Source of the DNA: Stutzerimonas urumqiensis
Lineage (GTDB): Bacteria > Pseudomonadota > Gammaproteobacteria > Pseudomonadales > Pseudomonadaceae
DNA length: 64,000 nt
Direction of reading: 5' to 3'
Assembly (NCBI RefSeq): GCF_003640395.1
Contig: NZ_RBZQ01000002.1
Location: 372,001-436,000, forward strand
A model generated the notes under the pieces. The model worked only from the letters and a program-made list of their open reading frames with translations. It was not told the origin of the DNA and made no database searches. Both the position numbers and the translations under genes were made by a program. This document shows positions 9,402-17,381 of the stretch, piece after piece. Every line of letters starts with the position of its first letter. Within the stretch, counting starts at the first letter, position 1.

Positions 9402-10079
9402 TCAGAGCAGGCCGGACGCGGGCTGCTGGCCAAAGGCGAGAATCTGGTAGAACGGCACCTGCCCGGCGCCAGCGACCTCGAGCACCGGGCCCTCGGCGCT
9501 GACGCGCACATGGCCGACACGGCCGGTGAGTTCGAGCTGGGGCGCCTCGCCGCTCGCCGTCTCGACGCTCACGGCGTACTCGCCCTCGGCCAGGCCGAGC
9601 GCCTTGGCATCGAGCGTGAACGGCACCCGACCGGCCGCCTGCGGGCCGAGCGGGACTTCGGTCTGCTTGCCGACGGCGTCGGTCAGCACCAGGGTGGTCT
9701 TGCCGGACGGATGAGCCAGCTGGAACTCGCCAGCCAGCGCCTCGTCCGACAGCTCCACGCGGTCGACCGCCACGGTGACGTCCTGGCCGACCAGGCCGGC
9801 GGCGGTCAGCGTTTGCAGGTTGTCGGTCAGCACCAGGTTGCTCTGCGCGACGCGCGCCATGTTCTCCATGCTCTTGACCTGCGACATGGCCGAGAACTGG
9901 TTGAGGAACTCGGTGCTGTCGACCGGCTTGGTCGGGTCCTGGAACTTGATCTGCGCGACCATCAGGTCGATGAAGTTGTTCTCCATCTGGGTCGCGTCGG
10001 ACAGGTTCACCGCCGCGCGCGGCGCGTCGATGGCGAGGCCGGCGACGCCGCCAGCCTGGGTCGGATCGATCACGCTCAT
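9402..10079 (-). CDS. flgD: Hook-cap protein FlgD
   Basis: FlgD caps the growing hook and guides FlgE polymerisation. The 225-residue product has the conserved N-terminal block MENNFIDLMVAQIKFQDPTKP with STEFLNQFSAMSQVKSMENM, followed by GLVGQDVTVAVDRVEL. The C-terminal half is the FlgD Tudor/FnIII-like beta region. The start at 10079 overlaps the flgC stop by one base. Length is normal. Confidence 0.97.
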   Translation of the reverse strand: MSVIDPTQAGGVAGLAIDAPRAAVNLSDATQMENNFIDLMVAQIKFQDPTKPVDSTEFLNQFSAMSQVKSMENMARVAQSNLVLTDNLQTLTAAGLVGQDVTVAVDRVELSDEALAGEFQLAHPSGKTTLVLTDAVGKQTEVPLGPQAAGRVPFTLDAKALGLAEGEYAVSVETASGEAPQLELTGRVGHVRVSAEGPVLEVAGAGQVPFYQILAFGQQPASGLL

Positions 10080-10507
10080 CAGGATTCACCCAGCCGCAGC
10101 AGGCCCTGCTGCATGCTCTTGACGCGGTTGAGCACCTCGACATTGGTCTCGAAGCTGCGGGTGGCCGACATCATGTCGGTCATCTCTTCGATCTCGTTCA
10201 CGTCGGGGTAATAGACGTAGCCATCGCGGTCGGCCAGCGGATTGCCCGGCTCGTAGCGACGCTGCGGCTCGCGGCCGGAGGTCACCACGTCAAGCACCTG
10301 CACGTGGGCACCGCCGACGCCGACGCCGCGGGTCAGCTCGCCGTTCTCGTAGACGGCGGCGAACATCGGCTTGCGCGCCTGGTAGACGTCCTCGGCGCTG
10401 GCGGCGGCCGAGTCGGCGTTGGCCAGGTTGGAGGCGACGGTGTTGAGCCGCACGGTCTGCGCATTCATCGCCGAGCCGGCGATGCGGTAGATGGAGTCGA
10501 AAGCCAT
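10079..10507 (-). CDS. flgC: Proximal rod protein FlgC
   Basis: This 142-residue rod protein starts MAFDSIYRIAGSAMNAQTVR and carries VASNLANADSAAASAEDVYQ, a variant of the NLAN motif. VYYPDVNEIEEMTDMMSATR and SFETNVEVLNRVKSMQQGLL are classic FlgC C-terminal blocks. The start overlaps the flgB stop by one base and the stop overlaps the flgD start, so the three genes are tightly coupled. Confidence 0.98.
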   Translation of the reverse strand: MAFDSIYRIAGSAMNAQTVRLNTVASNLANADSAAASAEDVYQARKPMFAAVYENGELTRGVGVGGAHVQVLDVVTSGREPQRRYEPGNPLADRDGYVYYPDVNEIEEMTDMMSATRSFETNVEVLNRVKSMQQGLLRLGES

Positions 10508-10869
10508 CAGCGTCCCTCGATGGCCTGCTTGAGGCCACGGAATTTCATGTTGAGAAAGGTCAGGCTGGTCTGGAAGTCCATCGCGTTGCGCGAGAACTGC
10601 GCCTGCTCGACCGACAGCTCGACCGTGTTGCCGTCCTGCGACGGCTGGGTCGGCACGCGGAAGAGCATGCGCGGGTCGTCGCCGGCGATCGCGATGCGCG
10701 CCTCGCCTTCGTCCAGCCGACGCATCTCGCCGGCGAAGTCGATATCGCGCGCCTGGAAACCGGGCGTGTCCTCGTTGGCCAGGTTGGCCGCGAGAATCTC
10801 GCTGCGCTGCATACGCAGATCGAGCGCACGGGCATGAACGCTCAGGCTCTCGTCGATTCGTATACTCAT
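10507..10869 (-). CDS. flgB: Proximal rod protein FlgB
   Basis: This is the first gene of the rod/hook operon. The ATG at 10869 (120 residues, MSIRIDESLSVHARALDLRM) is preferred over a longer open frame because it gives the normal FlgB N-terminus and lies about 30 bp after a sigma-54 promoter. An AAGGG lies upstream as possible ribosome-binding site. The motif ILAANLANEDTPGFQARDID is the rod-protein signature; FSRNAMDFQTSLTFLNMKFR is the FlgB C-terminus. Confidence 0.97.
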   Translation of the reverse strand: MSIRIDESLSVHARALDLRMQRSEILAANLANEDTPGFQARDIDFAGEMRRLDEGEARIAIAGDDPRMLFRVPTQPSQDGNTVELSVEQAQFSRNAMDFQTSLTFLNMKFRGLKQAIEGR

Positions 10870-10910
10870 CCCACCATTAACCCTTGCTGGATTGATCTGC
10901 GCACGAAGAT

Positions 10911-10926
10911 TGCAGAAACCGTGCCG
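10911..10926 (-). promoter_or_regulatory. Sigma-54 promoter for the flgB operon
   Basis: On the minus strand the sequence reads CGGCACGGTTTCTGCA, with the invariant GG (10925-10924) and GC (10913-10912) separated by exactly 10 bases. It matches the consensus TGGCACG-N4-TTGCW closely. Transcription would start near 10900, about 30 bp before the flgB ATG. It fits control by the sigma-54 activator LafK encoded at 30.8-32.2 kb. Confidence 0.8.
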
Positions 10927-11034
10927 CACTCAGAACCATGGAATAAGCCCTTGATTTCGCTAGCTTCGCTCCACCCCATCCGGGCCGTGCAGGCCACCTT
11001 GCTTCCGCTTTTGGGAGGTCGGCCGGGCCGGGGC

Positions 11035-11049
11035 GGAAAACCGTTTTCC
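11035..11049. promoter_or_regulatory. GGAAAAC-C-GTTTTCC palindrome in the flgA leader
   Basis: A perfect 7+1+7 palindrome sits 19 bp before the flgA start, in the divergent flgB-flgA region. It could be an operator or a leader hairpin. No regulator is known for it here. Confidence 0.35.
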
Positions 11050-11067
11050 CCCCCGAGGTCGCGCGGC

Positions 11068-11775
11068 ATGACCGCACTGGCGCTGGCTGGCGTGCTGGCC
11101 TCGACCACGGCGCTCGCCGACCCGAGCGCGGGCGCGCAGATCGATGAAGCCGTAGGTCGCTACCTCGACGAACGCGTGCAGGCCCTGGCCCAGCGCGAAG
11201 GCTGGCGCGACGTGCGCGCGGCCCACAGCGTCGACCGACCGGACAGCGTGACCCGGCTGCCAGCCTGTCCGACGCCGCCACGGGTGCGCCCGTCCGGCGA
11301 GATTCCCGAGGCGTCCGAGCGGCAGCGGCTCGAGGTGGTGTGTCCGGGCGAAAGCGGCTGGACGGTCGCGGTCATCGGCCAGCCGACCCTGAGCCTGCCG
11401 GCCGCCCACGCCGCCACGGTCATCGAGCGGGGCGAAACCATCGGCCCGCAGCACCTGACCTTCGAGCCGATCAACCCGACCAAGGCCCACCGCGGCTTCT
11501 ATAACCAGCCGCAGCCGGTGATCGGCCAGGCCGCCAAACGCCGCATCCGCGCCAGCCAGTTGATCGCGCCGAACCTCCTGACCGCGGCGCTCGCGGTGCA
11601 GCGCGGCCAGCCGGTGAAGATCATCGCCCGCCACGACGGCATCGAAGCCTCCGTCAATGGCGAAGCCCTCGCCGACGGCCAGCCCGGCGACGTCATCCGC
11701 GTGCGCAACCTCAGCAGCGAGAAGGTGATCGATGCCCAGGTGGTCGAACCGGGCGTGGTGACCAGCACCTATTGA
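11068..11775 (+). CDS. flgA: P-ring assembly chaperone FlgA
   Basis: FlgA is a periplasmic chaperone for FlgI. I chose the ATG at 11068 (235 residues), preceded by GAGG at 11054-11057, because it begins with a clean Sec signal, MTALALAGVLASTTALA; the upstream open frame overlaps flgB antisense and has no FlgA similarity. The C-terminal SAF/ChapFlgA region contains IERGETIGPQHLTFEPI, AKRRIRASQLIAPNLLT, VQRGQPVKIIARHDGIEAS and VNGEALADGQPGDVIRVRN. It is transcribed away from flgB. In most lateral loci flgA is near flgM/flgN; here it is separated from them. Confidence 0.95.
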   Translation: MTALALAGVLASTTALADPSAGAQIDEAVGRYLDERVQALAQREGWRDVRAAHSVDRPDSVTRLPACPTPPRVRPSGEIPEASERQRLEVVCPGESGWTVAVIGQPTLSLPAAHAATVIERGETIGPQHLTFEPINPTKAHRGFYNQPQPVIGQAAKRRIRASQLIAPNLLTAALAVQRGQPVKIIARHDGIEASVNGEALADGQPGDVIRVRNLSSEKVIDAQVVEPGVVTSTY

Positions 11776-11811
11776 GGCAACGGCCACACGCGGTCGCGCC
11801 GACTGGTTTTC

Positions 11812-12530
11812 AGCGACGTTGCGCCTGCGCGGGCTCGATCGCCCGCAAGCGGGCTCCTACAGAACAGCACGGCGGTTCTGGCTTTTGTAGGAGCGAGCTT
11901 GCTCGCGAAGCGGACGGAAGGACGGGACGGTGAGGGCCGTAGAGAGTGCATTCGCGAAGCAATGCACCCACCCAACGCCCGCATGGCGCCGCGGCATTCG
12001 CCTGGCGGGTGTTCGCTTCGCGCCTGACCCGCCCTGCATCGCTGGTGTGCCGGAGCGTTGCGCCTGCGCGGGCTCGATCGCCCGCAAGCGGGCTCCTACA
12101 GAACAGCACGGCGGTTCTGGCTTTTGTAGGAGCGAGCTTGCTCGCGAAGCGGACAGAGGGACGGGACGGTGAGAGCCGTAACGTGCATTCGCGAAGCAAT
12201 GCACCACCCAACGCCCGCACGGCGCCGCGGCATCGCTGGCGGGGTTGTTCGCTTCGCGCCTGAACCCGCCCTACGCCGCTGGTGTGCCGGAGCGTTGCGC
12301 CTGCGCGGGCTCGATCGCCAGCAAGCTGGCTCCTACAGAACAGCACGGCGATCTGGCGTTTGTAGGAGCGAGCTTGCTCGCGAAGCGGACGAAAGGACGG
12401 GGCGGTGAGGGCCGTAGGACGGGACGGTGAGGGCCGTAGGGTGCATTCGCGAAGCAATGCACCACCCAAGGCCCGCACGGCGCCGCGACATCGCCTGGCG
12501 GGTGTTCGCGTCGCGCTGACCCGCCCGACC
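11812..12530. repeat. Tandem triplication of a ~238-bp repeat unit rich in REP palindromes
   Basis: Three head-to-tail copies are anchored by GCGCCTGCGCGGGCTCGATC starting at 11821, 12060 and 12297 (periods 239 and 237 bp). Each copy contains a REP-type palindrome near the left (GCCCGCAAGCGGGCTCCTACA, or the AGCAAGCTGGCT variant in copy 3), the motif GTAGGAGCGAGCTTGCTCGC, and a palindrome GTGCATTCGCGAAGCAATGCAC. This fills nearly the whole 906 bp gap between flgA and the first flagellin. Open frames here are repeat by-products, not genes. Confidence 0.9.
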
Positions 12531-12681
12531 AGTCGGTAAAGCGGTAGGGCACCGTTCGTCCCCCTTGCGAAAAATTTCTGGCGTCAGATTTAAGCCCGAC
12601 TCCGGCGCCGTCGCCTTCCCCCTTCAAGCAGGCAGATAGCCAGCCATCAACGCCAAGCCACTCAGCTCGAAGGAAGTCATC

Positions 12682-13569
12682 ATGGCCCTGTCCATTCACA
12701 CCAACTACTCGGCACTAACCACCAACACCAGCCTGAACAAGTTCAACAGCGCACTGGCCACCAACCAGCAGCGCCTGGGTACTGGCCTGCGCATCAACAG
12801 CGCCGCCGACGACGCCGCCGGCCTGCAGATCGCCACTCGCCTGAACGCCCAGAGCCGCGGCATGGCCGTTGCCATGCGCAACACTGGCGATGCGACCTCG
12901 ATGCTGCAAACCGCTGAAGGCGCGTTTAGCGAGATGACCGACATCCTGCAGCGCATGAAGGATCTGGCGACCCAGGGCGCGAACGGCACCAACAGCGCCA
13001 ACGACCTGACCTCGCTGCAGGGGGAGTACGACGAGCTGGCGAAAGAACTGCGCAACATCATGGACAACACCGCCTACGCCGGGGAGAAGCTTTTTGGTGC
13101 TAACGACGGTGCCGACCTTGCTACCGGTAAGTTCGGCGTCACCGGCGGCGTCAACTTCCAGATCGGTGCCACCACGGCTGAAAAGATGACCTTCGATGCC
13201 TCCGTCGCGGTAAAAGCAGTAAACACCGGCATCAACGCGGCGTCAGCGGCGTACATGACGCCTGGTGCTGCCGGCGCTGAAATTACCGGTGCCGCAAACG
13301 CAACAATCGATAAGGTCGCCACCGCACTGAATGCCATTGGCACCGTGCGCGCCAAGTTCGGCGCCACCATCAACCGCCTGAACCACACCAGCAACAACCT
13401 GGCGAACATGAAGGACAACACCGAGATGGCCAAGGGCCGGATCATGGACGCCGACTTCGCCATCGAAAGCGCCAACATGAGCAAGAACTCCATGCTCATG
13501 CAGTCCGGCATCTCCATGCTCAAGCAGGCCGGCCAGATGCCCGGCATGGTCATGTCGCTGCTCGGCTAA
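12682..13569 (+). CDS. lafA: Flagellin 1 (lateral-type, short)
   Basis: This 295-residue flagellin has the conserved N-terminal D0/D1 region (MALSIHTNYSALTTNTSLNK, LGTGLRINSAADDAAGLQIA) and the C-terminal D0 helix (SANMSKNSMLMQSGISMLKQ, ending PGMVMSLLG). The variable centre (about residues 150-205) is short and Ala/Thr-rich, as in lateral flagellins. AAGGAAG at 12670-12676 is a good ribosome-binding site. Gene 2 follows at 13669 with almost identical ends. No convincing sigma-28 promoter was found; TTTAAGCC with GCCGTCGC about ten bases downstream near 12590-12613 is a weak candidate. Confidence 0.98.
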   Translation: MALSIHTNYSALTTNTSLNKFNSALATNQQRLGTGLRINSAADDAAGLQIATRLNAQSRGMAVAMRNTGDATSMLQTAEGAFSEMTDILQRMKDLATQGANGTNSANDLTSLQGEYDELAKELRNIMDNTAYAGEKLFGANDGADLATGKFGVTGGVNFQIGATTAEKMTFDASVAVKAVNTGINAASAAYMTPGAAGAEITGAANATIDKVATALNAIGTVRAKFGATINRLNHTSNNLANMKDNTEMAKGRIMDADFAIESANMSKNSMLMQSGISMLKQAGQMPGMVMSLLG

Positions 13570-13583
13570 CCACGCGCGTAACC

Positions 13584-13603
13584 GGTGGCGCCACGGCGCC
13601 ACC
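13584..13603 (+). terminator. Hairpin between the two flagellin genes
   Basis: GGTGGCGCC and GGCGCCACC form a perfect 9 bp stem with a 2 nt gap just after flagellin 1, followed by TCTTTC. It may reduce read-through or protect the flagellin 1 mRNA 3' end. Confidence 0.55.
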
Positions 13604-13668
13604 TCTTTCAAGTCAGCGGTTGCGGCGATCATGCCGCACAGACGCCGCGCTTCGCATAGGAAATCGTC

Positions 13669-14598
13669 ATGGCCCTGTCCATCCACACGAACTATTCCGC
13701 ACTGACCACCAACACCAGCCTGAACAAGTTCAACAGCGCACTGGCCACCAACCAGCAGCGCCTGGGTACTGGCCTGCGCATCAACAGCGCCGCCGACGAT
13801 GCCGCCGGCCTGCAGATCGCCACTCGCCTGAACGCCCAGAGCCGCGGCATGGCCGTCGCCATGCGCAACACCGGCGATGCGACCTCGATGCTGCAGACCG
13901 CCGAAGGCGCGTTCAGCGAGATGACCGACATCGTCCAGCGCATGAAGGATCTGGCGACCCAGAGCGCGAACGGCACCAATAGCGCCGACGACCGCACCTC
14001 CCTGCAAGGTGAGTACGATGAACTGGCCAAGGAGCTTGCCAACATCCTAGGCAATACCAGCTATGCCGGTGAAAAGCTGTTCGCCAGCGCAACGGGTGTC
14101 ATCGATGGCGCCGCAGGCAAGTTTGGCTCCACTGCGGCCGGCGTCACCTTCCAGATCGGCGGCACCACGGCCGAGAAAATGACGGTAAACGTCAGCGGCA
14201 AGTTCACCACACTACTGAGCGCAACGGGGCTCGGCGGCATTAGCACCGTATTCACGGCACTGGCAGCGGCTCCAACGGCTGATGTCAGCGCGGGTGGTGG
14301 TGAAATCAAGACCGCTGCCCTGGCCAACACTGAAATCGACAACCTGACCACCGCGCTCAATGCCATTGGTTCGATGCGCGCTACCTTCGGCGCCAGCATC
14401 AACCGCCTGAACCACGTCAACAACAACCTGGCGAACATGAAGGACAACACCGAAATGGCCAAGGGCCGGATCATGGACGCCGACTTCGCCATCGAGAGCG
14501 CCAACATGAGCAAGAACTCCATGCTCATGCAGTCCGGCATCTCCATGCTCAAGCAAGCCGGCCAGATGCCCGGCATGGTCATGTCGCTGCTCGGCTAA
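13669..14598 (+). CDS. lafA: Flagellin 2 (lateral-type, tandem paralogue)
   Basis: This 309-residue flagellin is a tandem duplicate of flagellin 1. The first ~110 residues and the last ~80 are nearly identical at protein and DNA level; the central region (about 150-220, with GGISTVFTALAAAPTADVSA) differs in sequence and is 14 residues longer. AGGAAAT before the ATG can act as ribosome-binding site. A strong terminator follows 33 bp after the stop. Both flagellins keep the full export and polymerisation ends, so both can probably build filament. Confidence 0.98.
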   Translation: MALSIHTNYSALTTNTSLNKFNSALATNQQRLGTGLRINSAADDAAGLQIATRLNAQSRGMAVAMRNTGDATSMLQTAEGAFSEMTDIVQRMKDLATQSANGTNSADDRTSLQGEYDELAKELANILGNTSYAGEKLFASATGVIDGAAGKFGSTAAGVTFQIGGTTAEKMTVNVSGKFTTLLSATGLGGISTVFTALAAAPTADVSAGGGEIKTAALANTEIDNLTTALNAIGSMRATFGASINRLNHVNNNLANMKDNTEMAKGRIMDADFAIESANMSKNSMLMQSGISMLKQAGQMPGMVMSLLG

Positions 14599-14630
14599 CC
14601 ATGGCCTCGCACGGCTAGACTGCTGTCACC

Positions 14631-14655
14631 AAGCCCCGCCTCGGCGGGGCTTTTT
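14631..14655 (+). terminator. Rho-independent terminator after the flagellin pair
   Basis: AAGCCCCGCC-TC-GGCGGGGCTT forms a perfect 10 bp stem followed by a run of T. It ends transcription of the flagellin genes. Confidence 0.93.
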
Positions 14656-15211
14656 CTTGCCGGACGGAAAGTAGAACGCAGAGCCCCCCTGCGCATTCCG
14701 TTCGATCCGCGCCCGACCCGCCAAACGGCGCTTATCAAAGGCAACGGCGCCAACGAGAATGGCGGCCCACTCGCCGGGCGATGCCCATTCATCGCATCGG
14801 CCGCACCCGCTTCCTTGAGAACGTAACCCCCGGCAAGCCCGTGGCATGTTGTCGCGGGCCGTCCGGTAAACCGGGTCTATCTCGGCCACGAAAGCGGCGC
14901 AGCTACGGCTCTCTGGATGTGTCCGCCCGGTCATTTCGAAGACCTTACGGCCACACCCACGCCCTACCACCCGACGGGCGGACAAAGCGTGCGGCTTGTC
15001 ACGACTTTTTGTTGGCGTCAGAATCCAACCACTCGCTTGGACGAGCCCCGAAAGGACCCGGGGATGCCTGTGAACGAGGCGCTTGCATCCAGTACGCGGT
15101 TAGCCGCAAGGGTGATCGAACCGATGGCGGTTCCTGGATGGTTTTCGAACGCTGCGTGAGCCCTGATCGCTGGGCTACGTGTTCTCTCCTTGCTAAGTCG
15201 GGTTATTCCAC
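14656..15211. other. 556-bp region without a recognisable gene
   Basis: This stretch lies between the flagellin terminator and the ToxR-like gene. Open frames here are short and have no recognisable motifs, and none has a convincing ribosome-binding site. It lacks the REP palindromes that fill the other gaps. It may hold the promoter and a long leader of the regulator gene, an unrecognised RNA, or decayed sequence. Confidence 0.5.
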
Positions 15212-16072
15212 ATGTCCCAATCCCTGCCGGGGGCCGAAAGCCCCGTCTGCCTATGGCTGAAAACCGGTCGCGAGGGCCGCACGGCGCGGCTGTATCCGTC
15301 GCGTTTCCAGCTGGTGCTCGCCGAAAACGGCGTCGAGCAACAGGTCGATCTCGGCTTTGCCGGCAGTCGCCTGCTCGAGCGCCTGCTGATCAGCGCCGGC
15401 GAGGTGGTGTCGCGGCAGGAGCTGCTGGGCCATGCCTGGGAAGGTCGCGTGGTCAGCCAGGGCAGCCTCAATCAGCAGGTCTATACCCTGCGCCAGCTGC
15501 TGTCGGACAGCAGCAGCCAGATCATCCAGACGCTGCCGCGCCGCGGCTACCTGTTCAACCCGGCCTTCGTCGCCAGCCCGGCCGTGGCAACCGAGTCGGT
15601 CGTCGAGGCGATGACCCTCGAACCGGAGCCGAGCACCGACAGCGAACCCGCGCCAGCAGCCGTTGTGGCAACGGCGCCATCGGCAATGCGCAGCCCGCGT
15701 CGCCGGTGGGCGAAAGGGCTCGGCTCGGTCGCCTCGGTGGTGGGCCTGAGCTTTTTCGCGGCAGCGCAGCTGGTGAACGGCGGCGGCTCGGACGGCAGCT
15801 TCACCCATCAGCATGGCGTCGGCAGCCTGCAGGTCATCTACATCGAGACTTCGAAGAAGCAGCTCGATCACCTGATCGCAGCGACCGAGCCCCTGCTGGC
15901 CGAGGTTTCGGCGACGCGCAGCGCCCCGGCGAACCTGGTGGTGAGCATGTCGAGCGGCTTTTATGAGTTTCGCTGCCTGCAGCACGACGGCCGCCTGCGT
16001 ACGGCCAAGGTCCACCGCGAGCTGTCGAGCGCGGAAACGCACGCGCACCTGCGCGGGTGCCTGCCGGATTGA
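15212..16072 (+). CDS. lafZ: ToxR/CadC-like membrane-bound transcription regulator, candidate LafZ
   Basis: The 286-residue protein has an N-terminal winged helix of the OmpR/ToxR type (about residues 45-116: LLISAGEVVSRQELLGHAWE, NQQVYTLRQLLSD, IIQTLPRRGYLFNPAF). An Ala/Pro/Glu-rich linker follows, then one membrane segment (about 168-188, GLGSVASVVGLSFFAAAQLV) and a periplasmic domain of about 100 residues with two cysteines, Cys255 and Cys283, that could form a disulfide. This is the layout of ToxR and CadC, so it should bind DNA while anchored in the inner membrane. The E. coli Flag-2 locus has lafZ, a ToxR-like gene, next to lafA, and position here matches. The target genes and signal are unknown. 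Confidence 0.9.
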   Translation: MSQSLPGAESPVCLWLKTGREGRTARLYPSRFQLVLAENGVEQQVDLGFAGSRLLERLLISAGEVVSRQELLGHAWEGRVVSQGSLNQQVYTLRQLLSDSSSQIIQTLPRRGYLFNPAFVASPAVATESVVEAMTLEPEPSTDSEPAPAAVVATAPSAMRSPRRRWAKGLGSVASVVGLSFFAAAQLVNGGGSDGSFTHQHGVGSLQVIYIETSKKQLDHLIAATEPLLAEVSATRSAPANLVVSMSSGFYEFRCLQHDGRLRTAKVHRELSSAETHAHLRGCLPD

Positions 16073-16148
16073 GTGGCCAGCGTTTCGGATAGGCGTTTCG
16101 AACGCCGCGCCCTCTACAGGCCGCGCCTTGCACGACGCGAAATGCTTG

Positions 16149-16172
16149 GTAGGAGCCAGCTTGCTGGCGAAG
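16149..16172 (+). repeat. REP-type palindrome
   Basis: GTAGGAGCCAGCTTGCTGGC begins at 16149. It belongs to the same family as the palindromes at 11.8-12.4, 34.7-35.9 and 52.4 kb. It lies in the repeat region between lafZ and motB. Confidence 0.8.
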
Positions 16173-16239
16173 CTTTTGGTTTTTTGGCTTCGTGATCTGG
16201 AGCTTCGGACGCCGCGCTTTCCTCGGCCTTACCGACAGT

Positions 16240-17060
16240 TTGCGCCTTGCACGGCGCCTCACTTTTCTTTGCCGCGCGGCAAAGAAAAGTAAGCAAAAGA
16301 AAACGCGCCCCGTCATCCGGGTCTGACTGCTACGCAGCCAGACTTCCCTCACTCCGGCGCCGCTCCGGGGGCGCGTCACGACGGGACGTCCCTGTCCCGC
16401 CGCGCCTCGCTCGGCGTCCTGCCTCGCGTCCCCCTGCGCAACTGCGCAACGCCTGCGTTCGGCCGGATGAAAGGGGGTTGGTTCGAGTGGTCTGGGAGTG
16501 AGGTGCAAGCGAAATCAAAAGCCTGAGCACGCGCCGGTTGGTCAGCCAGATAAAGGCTTCATCGCCGTGTAAGCGGTGGAAAACGCGTTGCGGTTTTCCA
16601 CCCTACGGTGGCTGGTGGTTCGGTGATTGCTGCATTACAGACGTAGGGCGGATTCAGGAGCGAAGCGAACAATCCGCCGGGGACGCCGCCGATGCGAAAA
16701 CCGGTGCATTGCTTCGCGAATGCACCCTACGTGTACGGTTGTCTCGCGTTCGAGACCACAACAGCTCAGCTTGCTGCTTTGCTTTTCTGCTTTGCTTTCT
16801 GGCTTTTTCCAACCAGAACCATCAAGCCACACCACTCGCCCCTTCAGCAGGCCGAGCGCAGGTGTCGTGGAGGGGGGTGAGCGGCATGGATGCCGCGAGA
16901 GCCGCGAGGGCCATGGATGGCCCTTCGTGGCGTGCCCCTGGAACGGCACCGGAGCGAGGGAACCCGGGCAAAAGCCGGGGCCGGATGCAGGGGTCGCCTT
17001 CTCTTTGGTTACTTTCTCTTGGCGAGACAAGAGAAAGTGACGCGCCGTGCAGGGCGCAAT
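16240..17060. mobile_element. Composite repeat element with inverted ends, copy 1 (non-coding)
   Basis: The element starts TTGCGCCTTGCACGGCGCC (16240) and ends in the inverted form GCGCCGTGCAGGGCGCAA (17060). Just inside the left end, TTTTCTTTGCC-GCGC-GGCAAAGAAAA makes a long hairpin; the right end has a matching TTACTTTCTCTTGG hairpin. The two arms are inverted relative to each other, and the interior includes GTGGAAAACGCG-type and GTGCATT-type palindromes. No transposase or convincing protein is encoded. A close copy lies at 57546-58351 and a shorter one at 35158-35581, with a half copy near 23980-24230. The mobile nature is inferred from structure and copy number. Confidence 0.7.
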
Positions 17061-17310
17061 CTATCCTCCGAGCCGAGAAAGGCGCGGCGTCAAAAACGCC
17101 CGAGCAAGATGCCCCGAGAAAGAACCAAAAGCATCGCCAGCAAGCCGGCTCCTACAGTTCCTCCAAAGCCTTAACGCCGTGCGGGGCGCAACCGGTAGGT
17201 CGGGCCGAGGAAAGCGCGGCGTCAAAAACGCCAGATTGTGAAGCCGAAAGACAAGAGCATCGCCCGCAAGCGGGCTCCTACAAAAACGTTTAGCGCCGGG
17301 CAAGGGGAAA
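17061..17310. repeat. Repeat tail with REP palindromes beside motB
   Basis: Segments GAGAAAGGCGCGGCGTCAAA and GGAAAGCGCGGCGTCAAAAA alternate with REP-type palindromes (CAGCAAGCCGGCTCCTACAG near 17140, CCCGCAAGCGGGCTCCTAC near 17264). The same satellite motif follows the element copies at 24.2, 35.6 and 58.4 kb. No gene was found between here and motB. Confidence 0.75.
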
Positions 17311-17381
17311 TCTGCCGGCCGGCTGGCAAGCGCAGCGCGGCGCGGCGCGGGCAAGCTGCCGGGTCGAAGCCCGGCCCAGAC

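Noticed and set aside
7593..10211. An 872-codon open frame on the plus strand
   Set aside because: It is antisense to flgF, flgE, flgD and flgC, which have full family signatures. The product is repetitive and resembles nothing known.
12585..12615. Sigma-28 promoter for flagellin 1
   Set aside because: TTTAAGCC and GCCGTCGC are only a loose match to the -35 and -10 consensus, so it is mentioned in the gene entry but not listed as a feature.
14656..15211. tRNA or known riboswitch in the gene-free stretch
   Set aside because: No cloverleaf or known riboswitch core could be identified by eye; a covariance scan would be needed.
16538..17293. Open frame of 251 codons in the composite repeat
   Set aside because: The similar open frame in the copy near 58.1 kb is frameshifted relative to it, and the sequence is made of palindromes, so coding is unlikely.
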